Part shown: piece by piece, positions 34,275-43,714 of the stretch
Layout: the number at the start of each line of letters is the position of its first letter
Position numbering within the stretch: the first letter of the stretch is position 1
Notes under the pieces: generated by a model
Databases searched by the model: none
What the model was told of the DNA's origin: nothing
Seen by the model: the letters and a program-made list of their open reading frames with translations, nothing else
Translations under genes and position numbers: made by a program
Assembly: GCA_964538025.1 (NCBI GenBank)
Contig: CAZICZ010000003.1
Coordinates: 186,001 to 250,000, forward strand
Length of the DNA: 64,000 bases
Direction of reading: 5' to 3'
DNA from: UBA5078 sp964538025
Lineage (GTDB): Bacteria > Pseudomonadota > Gammaproteobacteria > Pseudomonadales > Pseudohongiellaceae

Positions 34275-35051
34275 ATGTTAGTGTTGATTTCCCCCGCCAA
34301 AACCCTGGATTTTGAGTCTCCTGTCAAAACCCGGTCCTTTACCCAGCCAGCGTTTCTTGCCGAATCCGAAGAGTTGATTGCCGGTTTGAGGACGCTGACG
34401 GCGGAAGAGATTGCCTCCCTCATGTCTGTCAGCACGGCTATTGGAGAATTGAACTCGCAGCGCTTTGGTCAGTGGTCTCTCCCGTTTCACAGATCCAATG
34501 CAAGGCAAGCGCTTTTCGCTTTCAAAGGGGATGTCTATGTTGGGCTTGATGCTGCAGCATTGAGCAGCGACGACATCCGTTTTGCGCAACGCCATCTTCG
34601 TATCCTTTCTGGCTTGTATGGCCTGCTAAAACCGCTGGATCTGATCCAACCCTATCGCCTTGAAATGGGAACGGCTCTGTCCACCTCACGCGGACGTTCG
34701 CTGTACGATTTTTGGGGAGATAAGATTACCTCGGCACTCAATGACGAGCTCGCCTGTCAGCGCAAGCCCATTTTGGTCAATCTTGCGTCCGTTGAATATT
34801 TCCGTGCAGTTCATCCCGCATTGCTTCGCGCAACAGTCATCAATCCTGTGTTCAAGGATTATAAAAACGGTCAGTATAAAATAATTAGCTTTTTTGCGAA
34901 AAGGGCGCGAGGCCTGATGAGCGCCTATATCATTCGAAACCGTCTTTCCAAACCCGAAGACCTTCTGCAATTTACCGGTGATGGGTACTTCTATAGCGAG
35001 GCGCAATCTTCCGAGCATTATCCCGTTTTTCTGCGTAGGGATGTCGCTTGA
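34275..35051 (+). CDS. yaaA: Peroxide stress protein YaaA
   Basis: YaaA lowers free intracellular iron during hydrogen peroxide stress and binds DNA. The 258-residue product starts MLVLISPAKTLDFESPV, with the conserved KGDVYVGLDA, LSGLYGLLKPLDLIQPYRLEMG and YKIISFFAKRARGLM blocks. The ATG at 34275 gives this start; a frame opening at 34248 adds unmatched residues. Its stop overlaps the next start by one base (TGATG), so the DUF938 methyltransferase is probably coupled to it. Confidence 0.93.
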   Translation: MLVLISPAKTLDFESPVKTRSFTQPAFLAESEELIAGLRTLTAEEIASLMSVSTAIGELNSQRFGQWSLPFHRSNARQALFAFKGDVYVGLDAAALSSDDIRFAQRHLRILSGLYGLLKPLDLIQPYRLEMGTALSTSRGRSLYDFWGDKITSALNDELACQRKPILVNLASVEYFRAVHPALLRATVINPVFKDYKNGQYKIISFFAKRARGLMSAYIIRNRLSKPEDLLQFTGDGYFYSEAQSSEHYPVFLRRDVA

Positions 35052-35647
35052 TGCTTCCCTTTAGTCAATCGTGTGAAAACAACAAGCACCCCATTCTGGA
35101 GGTTCTGCGCGACTATCTGCCGGCGCCGGCACGCGTACTGGAAGTTGCTGGGGGAACGGGACAGCATGCGGAATTTTTTTCAGCGCAGTTGCCATGGCTT
35201 TACTGGCAGAGTACCGATATTGAAGAGAATGTGGCCTCTCTGGCGTTGCGACTCGCGCATGCAGCACGCGAAAATCTTCCGCCACCGCTAAACTTTGATG
35301 TTCGCCAAGCGCACTTCGGGTACCCCCCTGTCGATGTCATCTTCACAGCCAACAGCTTGCACATTATGGCCTTGACGTCAGTGGAGGACTTCTTCCGTCA
35401 TACTCACGCACTGTTAACACCAACGGGGTATGTGATTATCTATGGCCCATTCAAATACCATGGAGAATTCACCACCCCCAGCAATGCGCAATTTGATCGG
35501 TGGTTGAAGAGTCGTGATCTTCAGAGCGGGGTACGCGACTGTGAATCCATTATTCGCATGGCAACGGACGCACACCTACAGCTGATCGAAGACCGGAGCA
35601 TGCCGGCCAACAACCAGTGTCTTGTATTCCAAAAGCGGTCTATTTGA
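35051..35647 (+). CDS. DUF938 SAM-dependent methyltransferase (METTL26-like)
   Basis: The 198-residue product starts with FSQSCENNKHPILEVL, the DUF938 signature, and has a SAM-binding loop (VLEVAGGTGQHAEFF) near residue 30. FTANSLHIMAL and YGPFKYHGEFTTPSNAQFD are also typical. Function is unknown. The ATG at 35051 shares its A with the yaaA stop. The gene converges on the DUF302 gene 13 bases away. Confidence 0.85.
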   Translation: MLPFSQSCENNKHPILEVLRDYLPAPARVLEVAGGTGQHAEFFSAQLPWLYWQSTDIEENVASLALRLAHAARENLPPPLNFDVRQAHFGYPPVDVIFTANSLHIMALTSVEDFFRHTHALLTPTGYVIIYGPFKYHGEFTTPSNAQFDRWLKSRDLQSGVRDCESIIRMATDAHLQLIEDRSMPANNQCLVFQKRSI

Positions 35648-35660
35648 ATACGAGCACCCG

Positions 35661-36044
35661 TTAGCTAGCGTCATCGACCATCGCGATCGTTTTCGCTTCA
35701 ACGTCAGCGGCAATAGAGGCCAACTCCGGATTCTGCGAGAGCGCTGCCAGCATCTCGGCGGGCTTAATGAGCCCGATCCGTGTTTTCCCACCCTCGGTGA
35801 AAACGGAAATGCGGCAAGGGAGGGCCATATTCAAACGCATGTCCGTGGCCAATACCTTGCTCGCCTGTCCCGGATTGCAGACCTCGAAGACGCGGCACTG
35901 TTCGGTAAAGGGCACTCTTTTTGCTCTTAACGTGTTGCCGAGATCGTGTACATGCAGGACGCCGAATCCATGGTCGATTACCGCTTTTTGAAGATCATCC
36001 GATGCCGTTTCAAAACTCTTGCCTGAATTCACTATGTAGTACAT
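35661..36044 (-). CDS. DUF302 family protein
   Basis: The 127-residue protein matches the DUF302 fold: an early KSFETASDDLQKAVIDHGFGVLHVHDL block, then FEVCNPGQASKVLATDMRLNMALPCRISVF. The fold is a small alpha-beta domain of unknown function. A GGGGGAAGAGGA ribosome site precedes the ATG at 36044. An earlier frame opening at 36125 has no such site and would overlap the rlmA 3' end region. Confidence 0.75.
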   Translation of the reverse strand: MYYIVNSGKSFETASDDLQKAVIDHGFGVLHVHDLGNTLRAKRVPFTEQCRVFEVCNPGQASKVLATDMRLNMALPCRISVFTEGGKTRIGLIKPAEMLAALSQNPELASIAADVEAKTIAMVDDAS

Positions 36045-36121
36045 TCCTCTTCCCCCTGATGTGTAGCGATAGACACTGGCGAGAATGTGCCATAGAACAA
36101 GAGATGAATACACTCTCGCGA

Positions 36122-37015
36122 TCACGCTACCCGGCGCAGCACACGTACCGAAATATCGATATCAACCGTGAGAGCGCTCATTGCACAGAGCGCGGACTTT
36201 CCCTGTGCGCTGGCACGAAACAGATGGGGAGTCATCGTTAACAGCCAATGGATAGCTTCGCTGGACGGTAATTCGCATGTGTCCGTCAACGAAGCCGTAC
36301 TCTCAAGAGTGAAGCCTTCGGGAATGGCCCGCGTTTCCTCCCGTGGTCGTCGCACAGTGGGGTAAATGATCTCGCGCAGCTGTTGCAGATGTTCCGGGCC
36401 GGGGTCGACGAGAATCAGGGCACCCTCCGGTTTGAGCGCTCGTGCAAACTCTGGAAATACGGGAAATCCAAAGATACAAAGCACACAGTCAAGCGAGTTC
36501 GACATCACAGGGATTCGTGCATTGCTGGCAACTATCCATCGCGCCTCGCGCCATTGCTTGGCAGCCGCCTGAACAGCCCACTTGGAAATATCCAGACCGA
36601 TATAGGACAAAGACGGGAGATGCGGGGTGTGTCTGGCCAGCGCTCGCAAATAGTAGCCCTCGCCACATCCTGCATCCAGGCAGGTGAATGATGTGCGATT
36701 GGCAGACTCCCGTGCGACGACACTGGCGATCGCGTCGGCAATGACACTGTAGTATCCCGCGTTAAGAAATTGTCTTCTCGCGACGACCATTTCTTTCGAA
36801 TCGCCCGGATCGCGGGACCGTTTGTTCTGAACGGTCAGAAGATTGAGATATCCCTCGCGCGCAAAATCAAACGTGTGTCCATTACGGCATTGGCAGTGAG
36901 CGCCAGACAGTTGAAGTGGTGCCCCGTCCAATGGACAGCACAAGGGCCACAAGGCGTTGGTTTCTTCGGCAGGGATGGAATCGGTTTCCAATGTCTGAGC
37001 TGAGGATGAGTTCAT
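36122..37015 (-). CDS. rlmA: 23S rRNA (guanine-N1)-methyltransferase RlmA
   Basis: RlmA methylates G745 of 23S rRNA. The 297-residue protein has an N-terminal zinc finger (CCPLDG ... CQCRNGHTFD at residues 26-52), the RlmA hallmark GYLNLLTVQNKRSRDPGDSKEMV, and a SAM-binding loop CLDAGCGEGYYL near residue 112. The ATG at 37015 is used. A methyltransferase acting on macrolide-type resistance sites (TlrB) is a paralogue that cannot be excluded. Confidence 0.88.
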   Translation of the reverse strand: MNSSSAQTLETDSIPAEETNALWPLCCPLDGAPLQLSGAHCQCRNGHTFDFAREGYLNLLTVQNKRSRDPGDSKEMVVARRQFLNAGYYSVIADAIASVVARESANRTSFTCLDAGCGEGYYLRALARHTPHLPSLSYIGLDISKWAVQAAAKQWREARWIVASNARIPVMSNSLDCVLCIFGFPVFPEFARALKPEGALILVDPGPEHLQQLREIIYPTVRRPREETRAIPEGFTLESTASLTDTCELPSSEAIHWLLTMTPHLFRASAQGKSALCAMSALTVDIDISVRVLRRVA

Positions 37016-37132
37016 TCACATGGTCCTGGTTGGAGGGAGCTCCATGACGACAGCGCAATGTGCTGCACTATTCCCACAAAGTGGGCATGGCTGTTGCGCA
37101 GTGAGTCTCCCTTTCGGCCCCTGGAAACCGGT

Positions 37133-37146
37133 GCCCCATAAGGGGC
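37133..37146 (-). repeat. Short GC stem-loop between the M32 peptidase and rlmA
   Basis: GCCCC and GGGGC arms flank an ATAA loop 21 bases past the peptidase stop codon position on the transcript side facing rlmA. No T-run follows. A second GGCCCC word at 37117 could pair as an alternative. Function unclear. Confidence 0.3.
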
Positions 37147-37166
37147 GGCGTCCTTCGGAGGTTTTC

Positions 37167-38672
37167 TTACAAGCGATAGAGTTCGCCAAATTTGTCACCG
37201 ACGTACGCGATAAAAGGTGCCGCCGTGAGCGGCTCACCGGTGGCTTGAACACATAACTCTGGCGCGTCAAATTTGCTGCCATGCTGATGGACGTTCACCC
37301 GTAACCATTCGCGGAGACGTTGGGTATTTCCACTCGCCAGTTCGACGTTTATCTGGGGATCCTGGCGCTTTGCGGCATCCATGAACTGCGCAGCGTACAA
37401 ATTTCCCAGCGTATAGGTAGGAAAATAGCCAAAAGCCGCCTGCGACCAGTGCACGTCCTGAAGCACACCCTGCCTGTCCGTCGTGGGTGTTATCCCCAAC
37501 AACTCGCGCATTTTTTCCTGCCACGCCTCTGGCAGATCGCCGACGCGCAAACTGCCATCTATCAAGGACTGCTCGAGTTCAAATCGCAAAATGATGTGCA
37601 TGTTATACGTCAGTTCGTCGGCTTCCACCCGGATCAGAGAGGGCTGTACCTTGTTGATGGCTCGGTAAAAATTTTCAGTAGTAACGTTCGCCAATTGCTC
37701 CGGGAAAAAATGCTGCAAGGTGTCGAAATGCTGCGTCCAGAAGCCGCGACTTCTGCCCACCTGATTTTCAAACAAGCGAGACTGGCTTTCGTGTATTCCG
37801 GACGACGTGCCCTTTCCAAGGGGAGTTCCATCGAGCTCTTCTGCCACTCCCTGCTCATACATCGCGTGGCCTGCTTCGTGAAGCGTCGCAAACAAAGAGG
37901 ACATTGCATATTCGGGCGCAAAGCGCGTGGTAATCCGCACATCGTTGCGACCAAAACTGGTGCTAAAGGGATGATGCACCTCGCCCAGATGACCACGCGT
38001 GAAATCGTAGCCAATCGCCTGCGCGGCATAGCGGCACATTGCTCTTTGTGTTTCCACCGGGAAATGCTGTGTGAGGATGCGATCGTCCACGCGTTCTGCG
38101 TGTTCCGCAATGGCGTGAATCAGTGGCACGGTGTGGGTTTTTACGGAGTTGAAAATTTCTCGTACCGCCGACGTGGTCATGCCCCTTTCAAACGTATCCA
38201 GGAGCGCATCATAGGGCTCTTTCTCATAGCCGAGTATTGCGGCACTCTCCTGGCCAATGAGAACTGCCTGCTCCAGATGTGGTTGAAATGCAGAGAAATT
38301 GTTCTGCTCTCGAGCGCTGGCCCAGGCAATGCCGGCCGCGCCTGTCACTTCGCTGCGACGACGAACAAATTCTGAAGGAAAGCGGATCTGCTCATCGTAG
38401 TCACGCCGGACGCTTCTCAGCATGCAGGCTGGGGTTTCCTCATGTTCAGTATTACGCAGCTCTTCTTCGGCCTTGCTTAACAGGTCTCCCGTTTGTGCAC
38501 TGGTAAACATGTCATGCGCGAGCTGACTCAAGGTGGCAATCTGCCGTGTGCGTGTTGCACCTCCCTCAACCGGCATGTTGGTTTCCCTGTCCCAATACAG
38601 GACAGCGGTCGCCTTCTCGATGTCGTTGAGTGATGTGAGACGATCAAGCAAAGCTGAATAATGCGGACCCAC
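37167..38672 (-). CDS. Carboxypeptidase Taq (M32 metallopeptidase)
   Basis: M32 carboxypeptidases remove C-terminal residues with a zinc or cobalt ion. The 501-residue protein has HEAGH at residues 265-269 with the next ligand in the IHESQSRLFENQVGRS block near residue 293, and ends with the family's FIAYVGDKFGELY. The start is GTG at 38672. Length and motifs are normal. The long open frame on the opposite strand is a shadow of this gene. Confidence 0.92.
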   Translation of the reverse strand: MGPHYSALLDRLTSLNDIEKATAVLYWDRETNMPVEGGATRTRQIATLSQLAHDMFTSAQTGDLLSKAEEELRNTEHEETPACMLRSVRRDYDEQIRFPSEFVRRRSEVTGAAGIAWASAREQNNFSAFQPHLEQAVLIGQESAAILGYEKEPYDALLDTFERGMTTSAVREIFNSVKTHTVPLIHAIAEHAERVDDRILTQHFPVETQRAMCRYAAQAIGYDFTRGHLGEVHHPFSTSFGRNDVRITTRFAPEYAMSSLFATLHEAGHAMYEQGVAEELDGTPLGKGTSSGIHESQSRLFENQVGRSRGFWTQHFDTLQHFFPEQLANVTTENFYRAINKVQPSLIRVEADELTYNMHIILRFELEQSLIDGSLRVGDLPEAWQEKMRELLGITPTTDRQGVLQDVHWSQAAFGYFPTYTLGNLYAAQFMDAAKRQDPQINVELASGNTQRLREWLRVNVHQHGSKFDAPELCVQATGEPLTAAPFIAYVGDKFGELYRL

Positions 38673-38698
38673 GGCGAACTCCTTATTGAGCGTTATCG

Positions 38699-38986
38699 TT
38701 ACTTGCTACCCCATAGCCGGGCGACAGCCCGCTCGGTCCCCAATCCTCCCGCCACGAAGCAGACAAGGCTGACGAGAAAGAAAACCCCTGCTGGAATCAG
38801 GGCTCCCGCTCCTCCCTCGCCTTCAACGAGCCTACCAAAATAAAATGACACGAGGCACAGCAATCCAAAGAGTGCGCCAACCGCCAGCAAAATCTTGCGC
38901 TGGGAGGCACGGTACACATACGGGGAATCGCCTTTTTCGAAGAACGTGAGAATCGGTGAACATAGCATCCGTAAGAGTGCTTTCAT
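38699..38986 (-). CDS. Small two-span membrane protein, unrecognised
   Basis: The 95-residue product has a basic amphipathic start (MKALLRMLCSPILTFF) and two hydrophobic segments (about 32-54 and 65-87) joined by a glycine-rich loop (EGEGGAGALIP), and a basic end. It lies between the M32 gene and the LysE-type exporter gene on the same strand. No family was recognised. The ATG at 38986 is preferred over a frame opening at 39019, which adds a charged leader. Confidence 0.5.
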   Translation of the reverse strand: MKALLRMLCSPILTFFEKGDSPYVYRASQRKILLAVGALFGLLCLVSFYFGRLVEGEGGAGALIPAGVFFLVSLVCFVAGGLGTERAVARLWGSK

Positions 38987-39019
38987 AAGATCATTTTCCT
39001 TTCCAGAAAAGCGCTGCAC

Positions 39020-39646
39020 CTACTGTGCAAGTGTCAGCAATCGTAGGGCAATCGCGAACAGTATCAGCGCACTCACTTTGTTTAAATACACTTGCCGCGC
39101 GCCTGAGTGCAAGAACCAGGAGGTCAAGGCGCTCGCCGCCAACGCAATCCCGCCAAAGACGATGATCGTCAGCAGCATGAAAATTCCCCCAAGCGCAAAG
39201 AACTGCGGCAGAAGGGGCCCGGCGTCACGGGAAACGAATTGTGGCAGAAACGCGAGAAAAAACAGCGAGACCTTGGGGTTGGATATATTCATGAGAATGC
39301 CCCGGCGATAGAGTGCCCCCAGCGGGCTCGCCGAATCAGGTGAGCCTGAGAGGGTCTCGGGCGCCGAACGCCAGGCCTGCCAGCCGAGCCAGAGCAGGTA
39401 TCCTGCTCCGACCATTTTCAGCAGGGTAAAGGCGAGTGCCGAGTGCTGAAAAATGGCAGCGACCCCAAAGGCAACAAGGGCGGTGTGGAATATAAGTCCG
39501 GTGCATAATCCGAGACTCACCATCATCCCGGCTTTGCGACCATACATGACGGACTGTGTGAGCACGAAAAGGTTGTCCGGTCCTGGGGCAAGACACAGGA
39601 CGAAGGCACTGACACCAAAACTGACAAGGGTGGTTAAGGAAAGCAC
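39020..39646 (-). CDS. LysE/RhtB family amino acid exporter
   Basis: The 208-residue protein has six hydrophobic segments and the family N-terminal AFVLCLAPGPDNLFVL, followed by KAGMMVSLGLCTG and KMVGAGYLLWLGWQAWRS. Members export amino acids such as lysine, homoserine or threonine. The substrate cannot be read from the sequence. The start is GTG at 39646. Confidence 0.88.
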   Translation of the reverse strand: MLSLTTLVSFGVSAFVLCLAPGPDNLFVLTQSVMYGRKAGMMVSLGLCTGLIFHTALVAFGVAAIFQHSALAFTLLKMVGAGYLLWLGWQAWRSAPETLSGSPDSASPLGALYRRGILMNISNPKVSLFFLAFLPQFVSRDAGPLLPQFFALGGIFMLLTIIVFGGIALAASALTSWFLHSGARQVYLNKVSALILFAIALRLLTLAQ

Positions 39647-39687
39647 AGCCTACTCGCAAATGATTCTATTTCGACGCACCACATCCC

Positions 39688-40458
39688 TCATGGTGCAGTA
39701 TCCATGGTGCGGTCGACCGCCAGCGCACTCCACGACTGACACAGCGGCATCACTTCTAGCGAATTGATATTCACGTGGGCAGGCATGGAGTTGACCCAAA
39801 AAATAATGTCAGCAATGTCTTCGGCCTGCAGGGGCTTGGTTCCCGCATACACTTTTTGTGCTCGGGATTCGTCTCCATCAAATCGAACATTCGAAAAATT
39901 TGTTTCTGCCATTCCTGGTTCGATATTGGTGACACGCACATGCTTCCCGAGCAGGTCCGCGCGCAATCCTCGCGAGAAATTTTTCACAAACGCTTTGGTG
40001 CCTCCATAGGTGTTACCACCGGGATACGGCCAATTGCCTGCCGTAGAACCGATGTTAAAGATGTGCCCTTTGTCCCGTGCAACCATTGCAGGCAACACCG
40101 CGCGTGTGACCCGCAGAAGGCCTGTGATATTCGTATTAATCATCGTTTCCCATTTTGCAAAATCAGCATGGTGAGCTGGTTCAATTCCCAGGGCTAGGCC
40201 CGCACTGTTGACAAGCACATCAATCTCGCTGAATTCTGCGGGCAGGTCTGTAAAAAAACGTCGTACAGAATCCTCCTGCGTGACATCCATGGCGTGAACG
40301 TACACCGCACACTGCGACCGTAACTCCTCCGCCAGAGCCTGCAGCTTTGGAAGCGATCGCGCAGCGAGTACCAAATGACACCCCTCCTTGGCAAATCGAC
40401 GGGCGCACGCCTCTCCGAATCCCGAAGAAGCGCCAGTGATCATGACGGTTTTTTTCAT
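39688..40458 (-). CDS. ydfG: YdfG-like short-chain dehydrogenase
   Basis: The 256-residue SDR has the NAD(P)-binding TGASSGFGEACARRFA near residue 8, NSAGLALG near 86, a Ser139-type IGSTAGNWPYPGGNTYGGTKAF stretch with the catalytic Tyr and Lys, and NIEPGMAETNF near 179. YdfG relatives reduce 3-hydroxy acids and malonic semialdehyde with NADP. The wording is close to YdfG, but other classical SDRs remain possible. Confidence 0.8.
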   Translation of the reverse strand: MKKTVMITGASSGFGEACARRFAKEGCHLVLAARSLPKLQALAEELRSQCAVYVHAMDVTQEDSVRRFFTDLPAEFSEIDVLVNSAGLALGIEPAHHADFAKWETMINTNITGLLRVTRAVLPAMVARDKGHIFNIGSTAGNWPYPGGNTYGGTKAFVKNFSRGLRADLLGKHVRVTNIEPGMAETNFSNVRFDGDESRAQKVYAGTKPLQAEDIADIIFWVNSMPAHVNINSLEVMPLCQSWSALAVDRTMDTAP

Positions 40459-40509
40459 GGTGATGTTCCTGTGAGGTGTTCGACGATTAGATCAGCGGGA
40501 CCAAGCCTA

Positions 40510-41655
40510 TCATTGTCTCTTGAGCGGCAAAAGCAATGCGGCCTCATGCCGGTACTGCTCAACGTGAGAGGTCTCTCGGCGCAGGAAATCCTTTACAGCC
40601 CGAGCAAATTCCGGGTTGGCAAGCCAATGCGCTGAGTATGTATCAATTGGTTCAAAACCGCGCGCAATTTTATGCTCTCCTTGAGCCCCGGAATCAAATC
40701 GTGTCAGTCCTTTGGCGATGCAATAGTCTATCCCTTGGTAATAACAGGTTTCAAAATGCAGCGAATCGTAGTTCTCGCAATATCCCCAGTATCTGCCATA
40801 CAGTGCCTCCTGATCCTGAAAGCTCAGGGCGGCAGCAATCACCTTGCCGTGCAGCCGGGCTTGAACCAAGAAAAGTGATTCCGGCATCGTTTCTCCCAGT
40901 TGATGAAAGAACGATTCCTGTAAATATCCCTGCTGCCCTCGAATGTGATACGTGTTCTGATAGAAAGCAAAAAATCGTGCCCAGGTGTCATCGTCAATGT
41001 CATGTCCGGTGAGATGTTCAAAGCTAATGCCGGCATGGCGAATGGCCTCCCTCTCCTTGCTGACGTTCTTTCGTTTACGAGAAGAAAACTGTTCCAGATA
41101 ATGTTCAAAATCACGATAACCGCGATTGAACCACTGAAACTGTGTCCCCTGTCGCTGCATAAGACCGAGACTAACCAATTTTCCACTTTGCTCGCGAGGA
41201 GGGAATAAGACATGCCAACTGCTCGCACCTACCCGGTGCGCTTCCGTCATCACAGCGTCACTTATCGCGCGATAGATCAGCACGTCATTTTCGGAGGGGG
41301 CAATCAGTACGCGCGCAGAAACACTGGGAGTAAATGGGATTGCCGTAAGGAATTTGGGGTAGTACGAGATTCCCGCCCGGTAATACGCGTCGGCCCAGGA
41401 CCAGTCAAACACATACTCGCCATAGGAATGCGTTTTGATATACAGCGGCATCACTGCAACGGGCGTGTTATGCCGCATACACAGCAGATGGTGGGGCGTC
41501 CAGCCGGTATTCGCGCTCACGCTGCCGCTGTCTTCAAGCGCCTTGAGAAAGGCATGCCGTAAAAAGGGGCCGGCAGCGCCGGACAACTCATTCCAGGAGG
41601 CTTCCGGGATGTCCGAAATACGAGGACAGAACTGAATTTCCAGACCGGCTGTCAC
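40510..41655 (-). CDS. COG3146/DUF482-type GNAT acyltransferase
   Basis: The 381-residue protein matches the DUF482 family: ISDIPEASWNELSG and PFLRHAFLKALEDSG at the start, YGEYVFDWSWADAY near residue 78, and FETCYYQGIDYCIAKGL with ARGFEPIDTYSAHWL near the end. These are GNAT-fold N-acyltransferase-like proteins, often called peptidogalycan synthesis proteins, with unproven chemistry. The start is GTG at 41655. It is divergent from hexR. Confidence 0.8.
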   Translation of the reverse strand: MTAGLEIQFCPRISDIPEASWNELSGAAGPFLRHAFLKALEDSGSVSANTGWTPHHLLCMRHNTPVAVMPLYIKTHSYGEYVFDWSWADAYYRAGISYYPKFLTAIPFTPSVSARVLIAPSENDVLIYRAISDAVMTEAHRVGASSWHVLFPPREQSGKLVSLGLMQRQGTQFQWFNRGYRDFEHYLEQFSSRKRKNVSKEREAIRHAGISFEHLTGHDIDDDTWARFFAFYQNTYHIRGQQGYLQESFFHQLGETMPESLFLVQARLHGKVIAAALSFQDQEALYGRYWGYCENYDSLHFETCYYQGIDYCIAKGLTRFDSGAQGEHKIARGFEPIDTYSAHWLANPEFARAVKDFLRRETSHVEQYRHEAALLLPLKRQ

Positions 41656-41751
41656 TGCAATCCTCTTGTCGCCCCCGGGCGAGTTCGTGGTAGTTCGTGC
41701 TCCCTCTTTCCTGTTATATTGCAGGCGTCGGCAAGCATTTTCGGAATTGAA

Positions 41752-42606
41752 GTGGACTCACAAAATCCCATAGCAAAAATTAAGGAACATCACAGTGCGC
41801 TGCGCAAGTCCGAGCGCAAGGTGGCGGATTTCATTCTTGAGAATGCCGCCGCGCTGATCAATATGCGGATCGTGGATGTCGCCTCGCACGCAGAAGTCAG
41901 CGAGCCCACCGTGTTGCGGTTCTGCCGCGCCTTGGGGTATGACGGCTTCCAGTCCTTCAAATTGCAACTGGCACAACACTTGGGAACCAGCAGCAGTTAT
42001 TCACAGTTTTCTGTGGATGATAACGACACGGCAGCTGACCTGTGCTCCAAAGTCTTTGATTCAACGATCGGTTCTCTGTTGACTGTGCGTGATCAGTTGG
42101 ATGCCACCATCCTCGAAAAAGCCATCAACAAATTGATTGAGGCGCGACGGGTGGAGTTCTACGGTTTTGGAGCCTCCGGCTCTGTAGCGGCGGATGCCCA
42201 GCATAAATTTTTCCGGCTGCAGGTGTCCTCTGCCGCCTACACTGATCCGCATATCCAGTTGATGTCGGCCATCTCGCTTGGGGAACACGATGTTGTTGTT
42301 GCCATCTCTCAATCGGGTCGCACCAAAGCATTGATTCAAAGCGTCAAGCTTGCCATGGAAGCGGGTGCGACAGTCATCGGGCTAGCGCCGGCAAAAACAC
42401 CACTAAGCGCACTTTGCAGTATCGCCATTCATGTCAATGTCGAAGAAGACCAACACGAATTTACGCCGGTTTCCTCGCGTATTGCCCATTTGCTGGTCAT
42501 CGATGTCTTGGCGATGGGCGTGGCGCGTTCACGCAAAAACCTTTTGAAAGATCATCTGAAACGCATGAACAAGAATCTGCGCACGCTGCGCAACTTCAAA
42601 TCCTAA
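41752..42606 (+). CDS. hexR: HexR-type transcription regulator (RpiR family)
   Basis: HexR represses central carbon metabolism genes (glucose and Entner-Doudoroff pathways) and releases DNA when its SIS domain binds phosphorylated sugar acid. The product has an N-terminal RpiR helix-turn-helix (LRKSERKVADFIL, VSEPTVLRFCRALGYDGF) and a C-terminal SIS domain (GFGASGSVAADAQHKFFRL, VVAISQSGRTKAL). The GTG at 41752 gives 284 residues; a TTG at 41719 is in frame but a TATATT hexamer (41715-41720) overlaps it, so that start would precede the transcript. No sugar-metabolism genes adjoin. Confidence 0.88.
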   Translation: MDSQNPIAKIKEHHSALRKSERKVADFILENAAALINMRIVDVASHAEVSEPTVLRFCRALGYDGFQSFKLQLAQHLGTSSSYSQFSVDDNDTAADLCSKVFDSTIGSLLTVRDQLDATILEKAINKLIEARRVEFYGFGASGSVAADAQHKFFRLQVSSAAYTDPHIQLMSAISLGEHDVVVAISQSGRTKALIQSVKLAMEAGATVIGLAPAKTPLSALCSIAIHVNVEEDQHEFTPVSSRIAHLLVIDVLAMGVARSRKNLLKDHLKRMNKNLRTLRNFKS

Positions 42607-43620
42607 TCAGAGATTTTTCATCCGGTGTTCCCACCGCCGACGTGCGAATCGCCGCATATTCGGAATATCGTCTGTTTCGTCCATGATGGGCTGGCCAAGG
42701 ATGGTTTCAATGATGTCCTCCATCGTCAGCAGCCCCAGCCAGGTCCCGTATTCGTCATACACCAGACACATGTGCTGATGTTCTTTCAGGAGACTGGAGA
42801 GGATATTTTCCACACTTTCAGTATCGGTAATGACTTTGACCGGCTTCATCAAATCAATCACGCTCTGCTCCGGATCTGCCTCCACCAAATCGAAGCGGAA
42901 CACCACGCCGTGGGGATGGCCCTCCTCGTCCAGAACCGGGTATCGGGAGTACTGATCTCGTCGCGACACTTCGATCATCTCAGCGACCGTCGTACTGGTG
43001 GTGACGTACTCGCACACGGTGCGGGGTGTCATGATGTCGCGCGCCTTGATGTCATGCAGGTCCAGGATATTCGCGATGACGCGTTGTTCGTCCTGGTCGA
43101 GCTCGTCCATTTCACGCCCCAGACTCGTCAGGGCCTTGATTTCGGAGCGCATGTCCATCTTGGGCTCCTTGGCACCCAGCCACGAGGTAATGTGATCCGA
43201 TAACCAGATAAACGGCTTCAGGACCACGATCATCAAATTGAGCACGGGCGGAAGAAAGGGAGCCAGATTTCGCCAATACTTGGCGCCGATGGTTTTGGGG
43301 ATAATTTCTGAAAAAATCAGGATAACCAGCGTCATGAGTGCCGAGGCAATCCCGAGATAACCATCTCCCAACAGCACAGTCACCTGGGCGCCTACTCCCG
43401 CTGCGCCACCGGTATGGGCGATCGTATTGAGCGTCAGGATTGCAGCCAGGGGCTGGTCAATTTTGTCTTTCAGCTTGCGTAGGTGCAGATAGCGTGCAGA
43501 GCCATCATGCTTCAGCTGGGCGATATAACTTGGCGTAACACTGAGCAGTGCCGCCTCTAGCAAGGAACATAGAAAGGAGATGGAAACGGAAATCAGGACA
43601 AACGCGATGAGCAAACTCAT
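42607..43620 (-). CDS. CNNM/DUF21 transmembrane protein with CBS pair
   Basis: The 337-residue protein has an N-terminal DUF21 (CNNM) membrane domain with about four spans (residues 1-145, including SLLEAALLSVTPSYI and ILIFSEIIPKTIGAKYW), then two CBS domains (about 195-310; ARDIMTPRTVCEYV and LLTMEDIIETILGQPIMDE). Such proteins are linked to magnesium or cation homeostasis. The C-terminal CorC_HlyC domain is missing, and the length is that of the short subfamily. It abuts the hexR stop directly. Confidence 0.88.
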   Translation of the reverse strand: MSLLIAFVLISVSISFLCSLLEAALLSVTPSYIAQLKHDGSARYLHLRKLKDKIDQPLAAILTLNTIAHTGGAAGVGAQVTVLLGDGYLGIASALMTLVILIFSEIIPKTIGAKYWRNLAPFLPPVLNLMIVVLKPFIWLSDHITSWLGAKEPKMDMRSEIKALTSLGREMDELDQDEQRVIANILDLHDIKARDIMTPRTVCEYVTTSTTVAEMIEVSRRDQYSRYPVLDEEGHPHGVVFRFDLVEADPEQSVIDLMKPVKVITDTESVENILSSLLKEHQHMCLVYDEYGTWLGLLTMEDIIETILGQPIMDETDDIPNMRRFARRRWEHRMKNL

Positions 43621-43714
43621 ACAGGGGGGTAAAGAGCTCCGGGAATCAGGGAAACCAATACTACACTATCGTTAAATACAGGCTCAACCGCTTTGGCGGG
43701 CGTGGTTTTTCCGC

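Noticed and set aside
37016..37166. tRNA or small RNA between rlmA and the M32 gene
   Set aside because: Stem-loops are present, but no cloverleaf or known RNA family features were seen.
37320..38375. 351-codon open frame on the plus strand
   Set aside because: It lies wholly within the antisense of the M32 carboxypeptidase gene, has no family match, and codon-phase shadowing explains its length.
41719..41751. Longer hexR start at TTG
   Set aside because: A TATATT -10-like hexamer overlaps the TTG, and the GTG at 41752 gives the family N-terminus.
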